Below are positions 46,386 to 55,224 of a stretch of 64,000 nt of DNA, piece after piece. The stretch spans positions 1-64,000 of the forward strand of contig JAJRQT010000159.1 in assembly GCA_024280115.1 (NCBI GenBank), read 5' to 3'. The DNA is from Bacteroidota bacterium (lineage in GTDB: Bacteria > Bacteroidota > Bacteroidia > Cytophagales > Cyclobacteriaceae). Both the position numbers and the translations under genes were made by a program. The stretch's first letter is position 1, and each line of letters opens with the position of its first letter. The notes beneath the pieces were generated by a model. It did no database searches and had not been told where the DNA came from. It saw only the letters and a list, made by a program, of their open reading frames with translations.

Positions 46386-46477
46386 TCAATGTCGTTTAGT
46401 TAAGCTCCTATTTTCTCTCTCTGGAGAGGGCGAAGGGAGAGGTAAGACAATTGTCTTCTTAACTAAACGACCATTGA
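46386..46477. repeat. 92-bp palindromic intergenic element E
   Basis: Terminal inverted repeats of 19-20 bp, with one extra base on one side: TCAATGTCGTTTAGTTAAG (46386-46404) and CTTAACTAAACGACCATTGA (46458-46477). Inside are GGAGAGGGCGAAGGGAGAGG and a perfect palindrome AAGACAATTGTCTT (46444-46457). It lies between two converging genes and may serve as a bidirectional terminator. Confidence 0.7.
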
Positions 46478-46560
46478 TATGTAAATAGTAATTATCAACC
46501 TATCGTATTTGACATGTATTCAATGATCAACTTTTTAGACTTTTTATTTGAAACTTATTT

Positions 46561-48306
46561 CTAAGTAACATTGCGCTTATCCATAAAATTTTTTGACCAA
46601 TTCAACTCTATACCATTTTTAACCAGCATTGACTGGAATTCTCTTAGCAACGTTCGATCATTACGCACTTTTCTCGGAAGTGTCCTTTTTGAAAGTGAAA
46701 AGGTACAAAAGTAACCAGCCGCTTCTCCAATGGACCACTCAACAGGATGTAGGCGATAACAGCCATTAGAGATGTGTGTCGTGCCTATATTTTTACACCC
46801 GGGAATTAAGTTCTCCATTCTTTTGGGAATAAGGGCGCCAAGCGGAATTTGAAAGGGTACACTTGCCGTATCAATATAATTGTCACCACCTGTACTCGGG
46901 TGTAGATCAAGATGGTAATACCCGATCCCCACGGAATCATCGAATTGTTTTGCTAAAATCCGTTCACCGGAGCTTCCCACCACTTTTTGTCGTTCTTCCA
47001 GGGTGATATCCTGTTCAAGGATTGTATATTCAGCCTGGATCCGGCGAGACTCCCGGATATATGGGAATTTGGCCAAACCGTCTTCCGTCCCGACAATATC
47101 TTTTCGCAACCTCAATCCTTTCCAACCTTCTTTTCCATCCGGTCGGGGCGCCTCTGTCTGCAACCAATAAAGTAATGAGAGGCGGAGCTGTTTTGCTTTG
47201 AAAAGGTTTTGATTTCGTTCCTCTTCTGCAACATCGGTAATATTTCCAAGCAAGAAATCATTCTGGGGCCAATTGATTACAGTAATGTCGCTATCATAAG
47301 TTCCTTTGAGAAAATTACTGCGATCTATCATTCTCCGGTAAAGCCAGAGATTTAAAGATTTTGTTTTTGGAGCAGGATTCAATTTCCCGCAAGGGACAAA
47401 AGACAAGGTTGTCGGTATTAAGGTATTCGGTTTAGAATATTCAAAAGAAAGAATTTTTCCAGGCCATGCAGGTTTTAATGGTGGAATATAATTTTTCCAG
47501 AACTCATACATGGCAGGACGCTCAATGGTATGATCTTCCCTTTCCAAATGATCGATGGCAAAGCAATGGGTTAATGCCTGAATATTTTCAGGATTTGCTT
47601 TCTCAGGGGCATGCGGTTCGCCAGTCTGCTTCTGGGACTCACTTCCGATTACATATTCAGTTCCGGACAATGCAAGCAAATCACCCTCCTCACTGGCGTC
47701 AATAAACATTTTCCCGTGCAGGACAACAGAGTTGTCTGTATTCCTATTCAGACAAGTCACCGCAATAATATGATCCTTGGTTGTAAAAGCTTCAACCGGA
47801 TCTGTGTTGAGTAAAATCTGTAATTGCCCACTATCAATTGCAGGAGCGAGCATTGACTGAAGAACCGCTACAGAAACAGCCGGTTCATGGCAGATTCTGG
47901 AAACAGAACCATTTCCGGGATTGAGGTATTTTGTTGCCCGGGCAGTATTATTTAGTGGGTAATTTTTCTTATAGTAATCCCGTATCAGAGTACGAAACTT
48001 TGCATAGCTTACAGTTCTTCCAAAAGTCTCAATCCATTGATGTTCATCAGGTGGCACTGCTTGTTGAGAAACCTGCCCCCCTATCCAATCGGTCGGTTCG
48101 GTCATAATAACTGATGCACCATGCCTACAAGCAGCAAAAGCAGCCGCACATCCCCCTAATCCTCCTCCTATTATAACAATATCGCTTGAAAGCTCATTAC
48201 CAGGTTTTGTACTGCAAGAAGTTAACAAAGTAGCATTTATAAGCGATGGTGTGATTGCGCCTGCGCTTATCAATCCACATTTTTCTATAAATTTTCTTCT
48301 CCTCAT
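46561..48306 (-). CDS. Exported FAD-dependent oxidoreductase (Tat lipoprotein)
   Basis: A 581-residue protein. Leader MRRRKFIEKC is Tat-like; LLTSC (Cys31) fits a lipobox, so it is probably a Tat-exported lipoprotein. The FAD Rossmann motif SDIVIIGGGLGGCAAAF (about 41-57) and GGQVSQQAVPPDEHQWIE place it in the FAD-dependent oxidoreductase family common in glycan loci (PF12831 type). The C-terminal part (HISNGCYRLHPVEWSIGEAAG) is also conserved. The substrate is unknown. It is the last gene of the six-gene minus-strand run from 54982. The stop is TAG. Confidence 0.85.
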   Translation of the reverse strand: MRRRKFIEKCGLISAGAITPSLINATLLTSCSTKPGNELSSDIVIIGGGLGGCAAAFAACRHGASVIMTEPTDWIGGQVSQQAVPPDEHQWIETFGRTVSYAKFRTLIRDYYKKNYPLNNTARATKYLNPGNGSVSRICHEPAVSVAVLQSMLAPAIDSGQLQILLNTDPVEAFTTKDHIIAVTCLNRNTDNSVVLHGKMFIDASEEGDLLALSGTEYVIGSESQKQTGEPHAPEKANPENIQALTHCFAIDHLEREDHTIERPAMYEFWKNYIPPLKPAWPGKILSFEYSKPNTLIPTTLSFVPCGKLNPAPKTKSLNLWLYRRMIDRSNFLKGTYDSDITVINWPQNDFLLGNITDVAEEERNQNLFKAKQLRLSLLYWLQTEAPRPDGKEGWKGLRLRKDIVGTEDGLAKFPYIRESRRIQAEYTILEQDITLEERQKVVGSSGERILAKQFDDSVGIGYYHLDLHPSTGGDNYIDTASVPFQIPLGALIPKRMENLIPGCKNIGTTHISNGCYRLHPVEWSIGEAAGYFCTFSLSKRTLPRKVRNDRTLLREFQSMLVKNGIELNWSKNFMDKRNVT

Positions 48307-48383
48307 AAAGATTATAATCTCCTGTATATCAATTCAATAAACCTGCCGACCTAAACTTATAAAAGAATAGTTTGAATTAATCT

Positions 48384-49781
48384 CTATTCAACCTCAATAT
48401 TCCCTACCGCATACCATCCATCATCCGTTATACCTTCAATTGCTATGGGAACAGTACGGTCAGGAGTACTATGAAATACGAGCCCAAGTTCTAACGTGTA
48501 GGATCCCGCATCCATCTCTTCAGGTATCTGATAATCAACTTCAATTGACTTCTTTCCCGGTAACCAGCCTCGAATTGATTGATCAGAAATATACATTGCA
48601 TGAATAACATCCATACTGTCTCGAAGACGTAAAGCCACCCGATGGTCACGATATGGGGGTGCAATACCGATATTTTCCCAATTCAATTTAATTGTATATA
48701 TCGCTCCGGGATCAACTTTTTGTTCATAAATTATTTTTCTCAGAACCAACCTGAAACCCAATTTCATTACGAGCCGTTCTATTTCAGATTTAAATTCTTC
48801 CGGAATATAATCTGATTTATTATGTGCGAGTGTAGCATGCCAGGATATAGCATCATCGACAATTGGAGTTATAGCATTTCCTTCAGAATACCAACTTTTC
48901 ATAGTACCACACGATTCGAGTGCAACCGGGCCGGTTTCCCAAGCATCCGGAATTAATTTATTTGCAGGCCAATAAGAGTTTGCGTGATGATTCCAACCGC
49001 TACCCTCAGGAAGGTAGTTGCCCCAGCAGTCACCCCGCCACGCACTTCGTCCTTTATTTGCAGCATATTCAATGCCATCTTTATCATCTACAAGGGCGAC
49101 GAGTGGAGTATTGGGGAAAGATTCATAATACAGATCTATGATGGCAGATCGCTCCTCGCGACTTGGCATGAGCTCCGGATGACAGTAAATATGCCATTCT
49201 CCCCACATGCCTACTGACCCAATATCCACCGAGCCAAGATCCGGGTGCCCATCATAGCGATCACCCAATGCCCTGATCAGCCTGGCATGGTGATCTTTGA
49301 TAATGGGGTCTTCAAGATCAGGACTGTAATAATCTTCCTCACAATTTGTCAACCGTAATTTTACGCCTTTATCTACCAACCATTGCGGAATACCAACATC
49401 ATACTCTCCGGGCCATTCCAGCATTATCCTGAATTCCAGAGTCTGACCGTTTTCTCTTGCCCTGGCAAGATGATGATCTATAAATTCCCAATTATACTCA
49501 CCCTCCTGTGGTTCAACCTGCTCCCACATCCAGCGAAAATAAGCAGATCCGGACTCGAAAGGCATTTGCTGCATATTGGGATCTTCATCTTCAAACCTGA
49601 AAAAAGTCTGGAAACCAACACCGGGAATTTTAAGGAAACCGGTATATTCTACCAACTCACCAGTTCCGGGTTCCTGCTTTTCATCCTTTGAACATCCTGA
49701 CTGAAAAAAAAGTAAAATGATTGCAAAAATAAAAACTCGTTGTTGAGCAACATAACAACTAAGTTTTTTCAAATGCTTCAT
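48384..49781 (-). CDS. DUF4832 lipoprotein with TIM-barrel-like glycosidase domain
   Basis: A 465-residue protein with a lipoprotein signal (VFIFAIILLFFQSGC). The N-terminal part looks like a TIM-barrel glycosidase (YFRWMWEQVEPQEGEYNWEF, GMWGEWHIYCHPEL), resembling GH42-like enzymes; the Glu in MWGEWH is a candidate acid. The C-terminal beta domain (VDPGAIYTIKLNWENIGIAP) is DUF4832. Activity is not established for this family. It overlaps the preceding acyltransferase stop by four bases (ATGA), so the two are translationally coupled. Confidence 0.75.
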   Translation of the reverse strand: MKHLKKLSCYVAQQRVFIFAIILLFFQSGCSKDEKQEPGTGELVEYTGFLKIPGVGFQTFFRFEDEDPNMQQMPFESGSAYFRWMWEQVEPQEGEYNWEFIDHHLARARENGQTLEFRIMLEWPGEYDVGIPQWLVDKGVKLRLTNCEEDYYSPDLEDPIIKDHHARLIRALGDRYDGHPDLGSVDIGSVGMWGEWHIYCHPELMPSREERSAIIDLYYESFPNTPLVALVDDKDGIEYAANKGRSAWRGDCWGNYLPEGSGWNHHANSYWPANKLIPDAWETGPVALESCGTMKSWYSEGNAITPIVDDAISWHATLAHNKSDYIPEEFKSEIERLVMKLGFRLVLRKIIYEQKVDPGAIYTIKLNWENIGIAPPYRDHRVALRLRDSMDVIHAMYISDQSIRGWLPGKKSIEVDYQIPEEMDAGSYTLELGLVFHSTPDRTVPIAIEGITDDGWYAVGNIEVE

Positions 49782-50884
49782 ATCCTGATAAAGATCTTCT
49801 TTTTATACAACCAATAACATATATACCATAAAAAGTACAGCACAATCATACCAGTCAGTATATTAGCTGTTGCTTCCCCTGTCCAACCAAATAGAGCCAT
49901 GGAAAAAGGGTGAATGATGTTCTCAATGAATCCTGATCCTCCCACATTGGCAAACAGATAAATGAACAACGGATTCATGCCAACAATGGCAAAGAAAACG
50001 GACCAGTTTTTCTGCTTCATTATGTCGATAAGCCAGTATGAAAATGCCAGAGCCAACAATGTCCATCCACCACTTGCAAGAATGAATGATGATGTGCATA
50101 TCCGTTTAATTATGGGTGTAACAGGACCGAGCGCATAACCAACTACAACTCCGATGAGACCTGCAATTACAAGTATTTTCAGCTTTTTCATTGCTGTCCT
50201 GTTACTCATTAATAACTGCCCGGCCAACACCCCCCAGATGGTGTGAGCTGTGGTAGGGATTGCATTAAACGATACCCAATGACCCGTAAGATTAGCGCCT
50301 CCATATTGCAAATCTAACCAGGTACCAAAATTTTCATTGGCAACAAAAGGCTGATTAAAACCTTCTACAGGGAAAAAACGATATATGAGTTCTGTTACAG
50401 CAATCAGAACTAAAGAGAAAATTATCTGAGTTCTGGCCGGCTTATTCATCACCAGAAATGCCAACAGGTAAGTGACTGACAGTTGAGCCAGCACATTTTG
50501 AAAACGGAATACTATTTCCCCTGAACCGATGCACGCCAGTGACCAACCCAGGAGCAAAAGTATAAAGGCCCTCTTGAATATATGTGTACGGATCTGAGCG
50601 TATGCGTGACCCTTTTTCGTCCGGTTAGCGAAGGAATATGGCATCGCCACACCAACGATAAACATAAAAAAGGGTTGTATCAAATCCCAGAATCGCAAAC
50701 CTATCCATGGTGCATGTTGAAATTGCGTCCCTATCGCATAGACAAAAGTACCTTCAAGTTCAGGTCTTGTCATTGATGAAAAGAGACTTGTAGAGCTGGC
50801 AACTAATAAAAACATCGTAAGCCCACGGAAAAAATCGAGAGAAAATAATCGTTCTCCTTTCAATTCAGAATTAAGTTCGTTCAT
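49778..50884 (-). CDS. HGSNAT/NagX-like membrane acyltransferase, paralogue 3
   Basis: A 368-residue polytopic protein with the family opening FSLDFFRGLTMFLLVASS, ten or so membrane segments, LIQPFFMFIVGVAMPYSFANR, and a basic end YKKKIFIRI. The last segment matches paralogue 2 (YKKKIFIKL), so these two are closer to each other than to paralogue 1. It sits between the GH109-like gene and the DUF4832 gene. Acetylation of an amino sugar is inferred from family. Confidence 0.82.
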   Translation of the reverse strand: MNELNSELKGERLFSLDFFRGLTMFLLVASSTSLFSSMTRPELEGTFVYAIGTQFQHAPWIGLRFWDLIQPFFMFIVGVAMPYSFANRTKKGHAYAQIRTHIFKRAFILLLLGWSLACIGSGEIVFRFQNVLAQLSVTYLLAFLVMNKPARTQIIFSLVLIAVTELIYRFFPVEGFNQPFVANENFGTWLDLQYGGANLTGHWVSFNAIPTTAHTIWGVLAGQLLMSNRTAMKKLKILVIAGLIGVVVGYALGPVTPIIKRICTSSFILASGGWTLLALAFSYWLIDIMKQKNWSVFFAIVGMNPLFIYLFANVGGSGFIENIIHPFSMALFGWTGEATANILTGMIVLYFLWYICYWLYKKKIFIRI

Positions 50885-50986
50885 AATTTTATTATTGTAA
50901 TGATAAACATGTATTACTATCAGAAAATTGAAATATGAAATTCAGCAATTAATAGTCAAACGGCTGGATTTTATTCTCTTTCATGA

Positions 50987-52345
50987 TCAACCTGAATTAG
51001 CATCTGTATTTCCAAAATCAATCGGTGGACTTTTCTCCCACTTACCCTTGGTAAAATCAGGGAATTGGACCGGTTGTCCTTTTTTTGCCACAGACGCTTC
51101 AGACAATGGAGAAACTACACTGCTGGTTACCGAGTCATAAACATCAAAATATGGTGTTTTCCCCGAGCGAAGTGCCTGTACCAGCAAATGCCAGGTTAAA
51201 GGTGTTTGCGTACCCTGACCACCATGACCTCGGATCGCTTTTTTTCTCGGTGGAGGATTGTAATTTTTGACCAACGGATGCTGGTATTCTTCAATCCATT
51301 TATCGGCTTTTTCCCATTGGTGCGATTCCGGACTTCTGCCTTCAATATAAATATTGCTACCAATTCCACTGCTACCCAGGTAAACTCCTTTGGTTCCCTG
51401 CACCTTGAATATACCACGGGGATGAGGCGTATTGGTATCAAAATTTAGGGTTATCATATTCTCCTTTACCGTACGAATCAGTGAAACATTCACATCTCCC
51501 TGAGACATTGGTATTTTGGCATAAGGGTGTCCTTCACCATATTGCTGTTTGGCATAATCATTCAACATGGTAGCGCCAGAACTCATAGAAACTATATAAT
51601 CCAGTCTATCACCGTGATTGATATTCATCATAGCCATTATTTTATTCATTGGATGATCCGGGTAAAGATTACCATTTCGATCAATTGAATGCTGCAAACG
51701 CCACGGCTCCTCTTCCGGATTAAATTTTACCATTCTAAGATCGTGAACATATCCTCCCACACAATGTAAAACATCTCCAAATACGCCCTGACGAATCATA
51801 TTCAACACAGCCATCCCGTAATTTGATTCAAGTAAAGCTTGCTCCAGAGCCAATGTAGCCCATTTTCCGGTTTTCTCCGATGTCTCTACTACCTCCCAGG
51901 CTTCATCAAGTGTAAGTATAATTGGCACCTCGCTGACCACATGTTTATCGTTTTTCATAGCTGCAATACAGACCTGAGCGTGCCATTTCCATGAGGTAGC
52001 ACATATAACGACATCCAATTCTTCCTGCTCACACATTCTGATAAAATCCGTATCAGATTTCCCGTAAAGATTTGGCGTTGGCTGACCTGCATCTTCGACC
52101 CATCTCTGTGCACGATATAGGCGTGTATCTTTGATTTCGCCAATTGCCGGCACCACAACACCCTCAATACCCAGGGCCGCATCAAGATGATAAGAACCCC
52201 GACCTCCCACACCGACAAAACCAATTCGCAGAGGTTTTTCGTCATTCGGCGATGCCTGGATTATGCCAGGGTTTGATAAAGCGATGCTTCCGGCAGTAAT
52301 TGTGGACATTTTTAAAAAATCACGACGTTTAAGGTTATTATTCAT
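50987..52345 (-). CDS. Exported GH109-like Gfo/Idh/MocA protein
   Basis: A 452-residue protein with a Tat-like leader (LKRRDFLKMSTITAGS). NAD site RIGFVGVGGRGSYH. The segments GGYVHDLR and NLYPDHPMNKIMAMMNINHG correspond to the GH109 pattern (YPTH followed by MNINRGDRFDYLVSMSS); here YPDH and NINHGDRLDYIVSMSS. GH109 enzymes are NAD-dependent alpha-N-acetylgalactosaminidases. The Thr-to-Asp change in YPTH leaves activity uncertain. The five-Cys cluster of the other two exported members is absent, so this is a different subfamily. Confidence 0.78.
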   Translation of the reverse strand: MNNNLKRRDFLKMSTITAGSIALSNPGIIQASPNDEKPLRIGFVGVGGRGSYHLDAALGIEGVVVPAIGEIKDTRLYRAQRWVEDAGQPTPNLYGKSDTDFIRMCEQEELDVVICATSWKWHAQVCIAAMKNDKHVVSEVPIILTLDEAWEVVETSEKTGKWATLALEQALLESNYGMAVLNMIRQGVFGDVLHCVGGYVHDLRMVKFNPEEEPWRLQHSIDRNGNLYPDHPMNKIMAMMNINHGDRLDYIVSMSSGATMLNDYAKQQYGEGHPYAKIPMSQGDVNVSLIRTVKENMITLNFDTNTPHPRGIFKVQGTKGVYLGSSGIGSNIYIEGRSPESHQWEKADKWIEEYQHPLVKNYNPPPRKKAIRGHGGQGTQTPLTWHLLVQALRSGKTPYFDVYDSVTSSVVSPLSEASVAKKGQPVQFPDFTKGKWEKSPPIDFGNTDANSG

Positions 52346-52614
52346 TTCATATTTAGTTAAGTGTTTAATCGAATTTGAATTGCTAAAAAATTCCTTTCTT
52401 AACGAATTATAGTTGCTTATAATTCCTTAACTATAAATATACATAAACTTTCGAGGATAGTATAATTACTTATTAATTGTATGTATATAAACTTACAGGA
52501 ATATAACCACGCTTATTAAAGTAAAACTCAAATCGATAGGCTTGATAAAATTATTTAGTGGCTTTCATGTTTGTTGAAAAAACTAAACCTATGATTCAAA
52601 AGACAGCAGATCTA

Positions 52615-53751
52615 TCATTTCAGGTCATTTGCCACAACCTCCAAAGCCTCCTCTGATATTTTGTGCTCCTTGTGACTGCTGTCAAGGTAAATATCATATT
52701 CACTATTGCCAATTTTTTTAATCCTATTCTTTAATATGTTTTCATAAGTACGGTATTTGATGCCTCCAAAACAGCACGCGTCATATTGATTAAGTATTTG
52801 AAATTGCTTCCTGCCGGGGCCATTCGAACCCATCATGTAAAGCTCTAAATAATTGGCGATGCGGTATAGTCCTAGCAAAGTTTGTTCATAGTCGCCCCAA
52901 TCCCGGGAACATTCTGACCTGAGAAACATTGGTAAGGACCCCGCAACAGGATAGCTGTGCACAATCCTCGTGTCGATGGCAGCACACAAGGTAGTTGTCC
53001 ATCCACCTCCGGATATACCAATCATATGAATTGCATCATAATCGAATTTTTCAACATAATTGATGCTATAAATTATCGGTTCGATAAAATATTTAATGCC
53101 GCCATCCGGAAGGAATTTCAATTGCTCGTGGGCTGTGAGCTTGATCTTTCCAAATTCCGGAAGATCGACAAGCGGTTGATTATTCATTCCGAGTAAAGGC
53201 ATTGAAAATGCCACAACACTAAATCCATTATTGAGAAAAAAACTGATGGTTTTCATACCCTTGTAAAAATCGCCCCTGTGACCCTGCTGGTAAATCATCA
53301 GTTTATTATTCTTCCTTTTAGGGATAAAGTGATATGCGATAGACTTTAAACCATAATCCATGGAAATCACAAGTTTGTCAATTCGCCCTAAATTTTGGTT
53401 GTATAGGGCATCATATCGCTGGTCTTGGATATTCTTTTCAATAGCAGGTAATCCGTCTTTAGGAAAACTTTCCTTTCCCCACATAAATTCTATAAGCTGC
53501 TTTCTCTTTGCGATAATATCATTTTCATTATTAATTTGAATGAACGCTTCGACATCAGTTTCATAATAGATGGGCCTGATTTTTTCAAAAAACGGCTCAT
53601 CCCTTGACCAATCGGGTAACGTATCCGTGGCAAGCTTTTCACTCTCCAATCGGGCTTCCTGAGTATAAACTTGCTCGGGATTTTCTTTTATCCTGTATGC
53701 AAATGCTACCAGTAAGATTGCAATGACTGTTAATACATTATATTTTTTCAT
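52615..53751 (-). CDS. Exported alpha/beta-hydrolase (esterase-like)
   Basis: A 378-residue protein with an N-terminal hydrophobic leader (VLTVIAILLVAFAYRI). The nucleophile elbow is IHMIGISGGGWTTTLC, with the catalytic His probably in SSHKEHKIS near the end. MIYQQGHRGDFYKG looks like the oxyanion region. It resembles the first half of the larger esterase at 38636-40813 in arrangement. It lies between the UroD-like and GH109-like genes, in the glycan run. The specific bond cleaved is unknown. Confidence 0.78.
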   Translation of the reverse strand: MKKYNVLTVIAILLVAFAYRIKENPEQVYTQEARLESEKLATDTLPDWSRDEPFFEKIRPIYYETDVEAFIQINNENDIIAKRKQLIEFMWGKESFPKDGLPAIEKNIQDQRYDALYNQNLGRIDKLVISMDYGLKSIAYHFIPKRKNNKLMIYQQGHRGDFYKGMKTISFFLNNGFSVVAFSMPLLGMNNQPLVDLPEFGKIKLTAHEQLKFLPDGGIKYFIEPIIYSINYVEKFDYDAIHMIGISGGGWTTTLCAAIDTRIVHSYPVAGSLPMFLRSECSRDWGDYEQTLLGLYRIANYLELYMMGSNGPGRKQFQILNQYDACCFGGIKYRTYENILKNRIKKIGNSEYDIYLDSSHKEHKISEEALEVVANDLK

Positions 53752-53827
53752 TGTCGATATTTTTAATTAGCAATTTATAAAAGCGATTTTGGGCTAAAAT
53801 TGAGCTTTAAATCTTGATTGATTCCTA

Positions 53828-54982
53828 TTATAAATCCCTGTATTCCAGCCAGGCATCACGGAAATATTTGAGTGTTTCCCATGGAGCATTGATAGCAGTA
53901 TTGCAACTTGCTGAGAAAATGAAACGATTGGCAAAGGGTTTTATTCGTTCAAACAAATATTTCACATATTTATAAACTTCCTCCCTGGTCTTCAGGTCTT
54001 TTGTCTCAAAGGCGCTGATCCCGCCGGTGATAATAAACCGGTCGTGGACCATACCAAATGCCTCATCCAATTCCAAATTTCCAAGCGGCGGATATGCAAC
54101 ACCTTCGAGCCCGTCAACACCAAGAGAAGAAATCAGTGGTAGATTGGCCTTTTGCTGACCGCAGGCATGTATAAAAAATTTACTGCCATACTGATGACAT
54201 AAGGCGCTTGCCTTCTCATAAAAAGAAGCGGAATAGGCTTCTACATGCTCCGGTGGGTGAAACATAGAGTCGAGATTATCCATTGACATCACGACCTCCA
54301 CCCCACCCTCAAGCATTTGCCTGAGCAAATCGAGCTGAGCGGCTTCATGGATTTTGATCAATTCTTTAGCCCTGTCTTCATGAAACACCAAGAAAAAGGT
54401 GGTATCCTCCAGTCCCAATGTAAAGTGAAGCATTTTTAGCGGACTACAAAATTCACCTGCGATCACAACACCTTTATCTCCTACCTGTTCTTTGATCTTC
54501 CGGAATGCTTCCGGTTTGAATTTCCAACTTCTGGATGCGACAAACTGCTCCAGCATGTCCAGTTGGCTTTCATAATCATCAATCAAGAACTTAGACTGTA
54601 CAAGCGTAGATTCTTTATGGATATATGTCAATTTCTCAGTCAGCGTACCTTTGGAGGTCTTGAAGTTTTTTTCAATCACCCGATCACTACCATCGAAATA
54701 GATCTTTTCATTTTTTTCTACTCCATCAAAGAGCTCTTCCGACAGACCTCCAAACCAGTATTCGTGTGGATCGGCGTAAACATTTCTGCTGAATACATCT
54801 AATCCCAGGTGATTGATCAGCTCCAGTTGGGTATTGCAATGTTTTATTTCTGCAGGCAGCTTGTTGTGTTCCTGATAATGTGTAAACCATTGCCAATAAT
54901 TGGGGGCATAAATAATCCGATCGGCCTTTCCTTCTTTCAAAAAATTATGGAGTGGATTTGTGGTTTTTTTTTCGGTTTTCAT
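53828..54982 (-). CDS. UroD/MtaA-family methyltransferase-like protein (2)
   Basis: About 384 residues with no signal peptide. The zinc-site pattern is visible as FIHACGQQK (H-x-C-G) with a distal Cys in FSASCNTAINAPWETL. ISSLGVDGLEGVAYPP and RFIITGGIS match the UroD fold. As with the partial gene at 1-887, these residues favour the corrinoid methyltransferase-like branch. The ATG at 54982 is chosen over a TTG at 54991. It is the first gene of the six-gene run ending with the FAD oxidoreductase. Confidence 0.82.
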   Translation of the reverse strand: MKTEKKTTNPLHNFLKEGKADRIIYAPNYWQWFTHYQEHNKLPAEIKHCNTQLELINHLGLDVFSRNVYADPHEYWFGGLSEELFDGVEKNEKIYFDGSDRVIEKNFKTSKGTLTEKLTYIHKESTLVQSKFLIDDYESQLDMLEQFVASRSWKFKPEAFRKIKEQVGDKGVVIAGEFCSPLKMLHFTLGLEDTTFFLVFHEDRAKELIKIHEAAQLDLLRQMLEGGVEVVMSMDNLDSMFHPPEHVEAYSASFYEKASALCHQYGSKFFIHACGQQKANLPLISSLGVDGLEGVAYPPLGNLELDEAFGMVHDRFIITGGISAFETKDLKTREEVYKYVKYLFERIKPFANRFIFSASCNTAINAPWETLKYFRDAWLEYRDL

Positions 54983-55134
54983 ATTTATCAAAGGTTTTAT
55001 TATGTGGCGTTTGGCTTTTCAACGCTCCAACCTTTCAATTTACTACTAAGTTTATTTATTGCTATCATCTTCATTTTATCCACTTATAAACCAATAATTT
55101 ATACACTTTATTGCGGTCGTTCTTTGTTTTCGGG

Positions 55135-55224
55135 AGCGTTGGCAAAGGCATACTCTTTGACAAGTTTTGGTCGTGCGGTGGGCTTTTCGAGCGACTTGGC
55201 AATGTGTATGACTTTAGCGTTGGC
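55135..55224. repeat. Noncoding segment bracketed by AGCGTTGGC repeats at the defence-operon edge
   Basis: AGCGTTGGC occurs at 55135-55143 and again at 55216-55224, the second directly abutting the ATPase stop codon. CAACGCT, a partial inverted copy, lies near 55019. The segment is G/T-rich on this strand and unlike the flanking glycan genes. The 242-base gap 54983-55224 contains no gene. Confidence 0.4.

Noticed and set aside
54983-55224. Integron attC site
   Set aside because: The GTTGGC strings do not fit GTTRRRY, and no paired core sites or integrase are seen.
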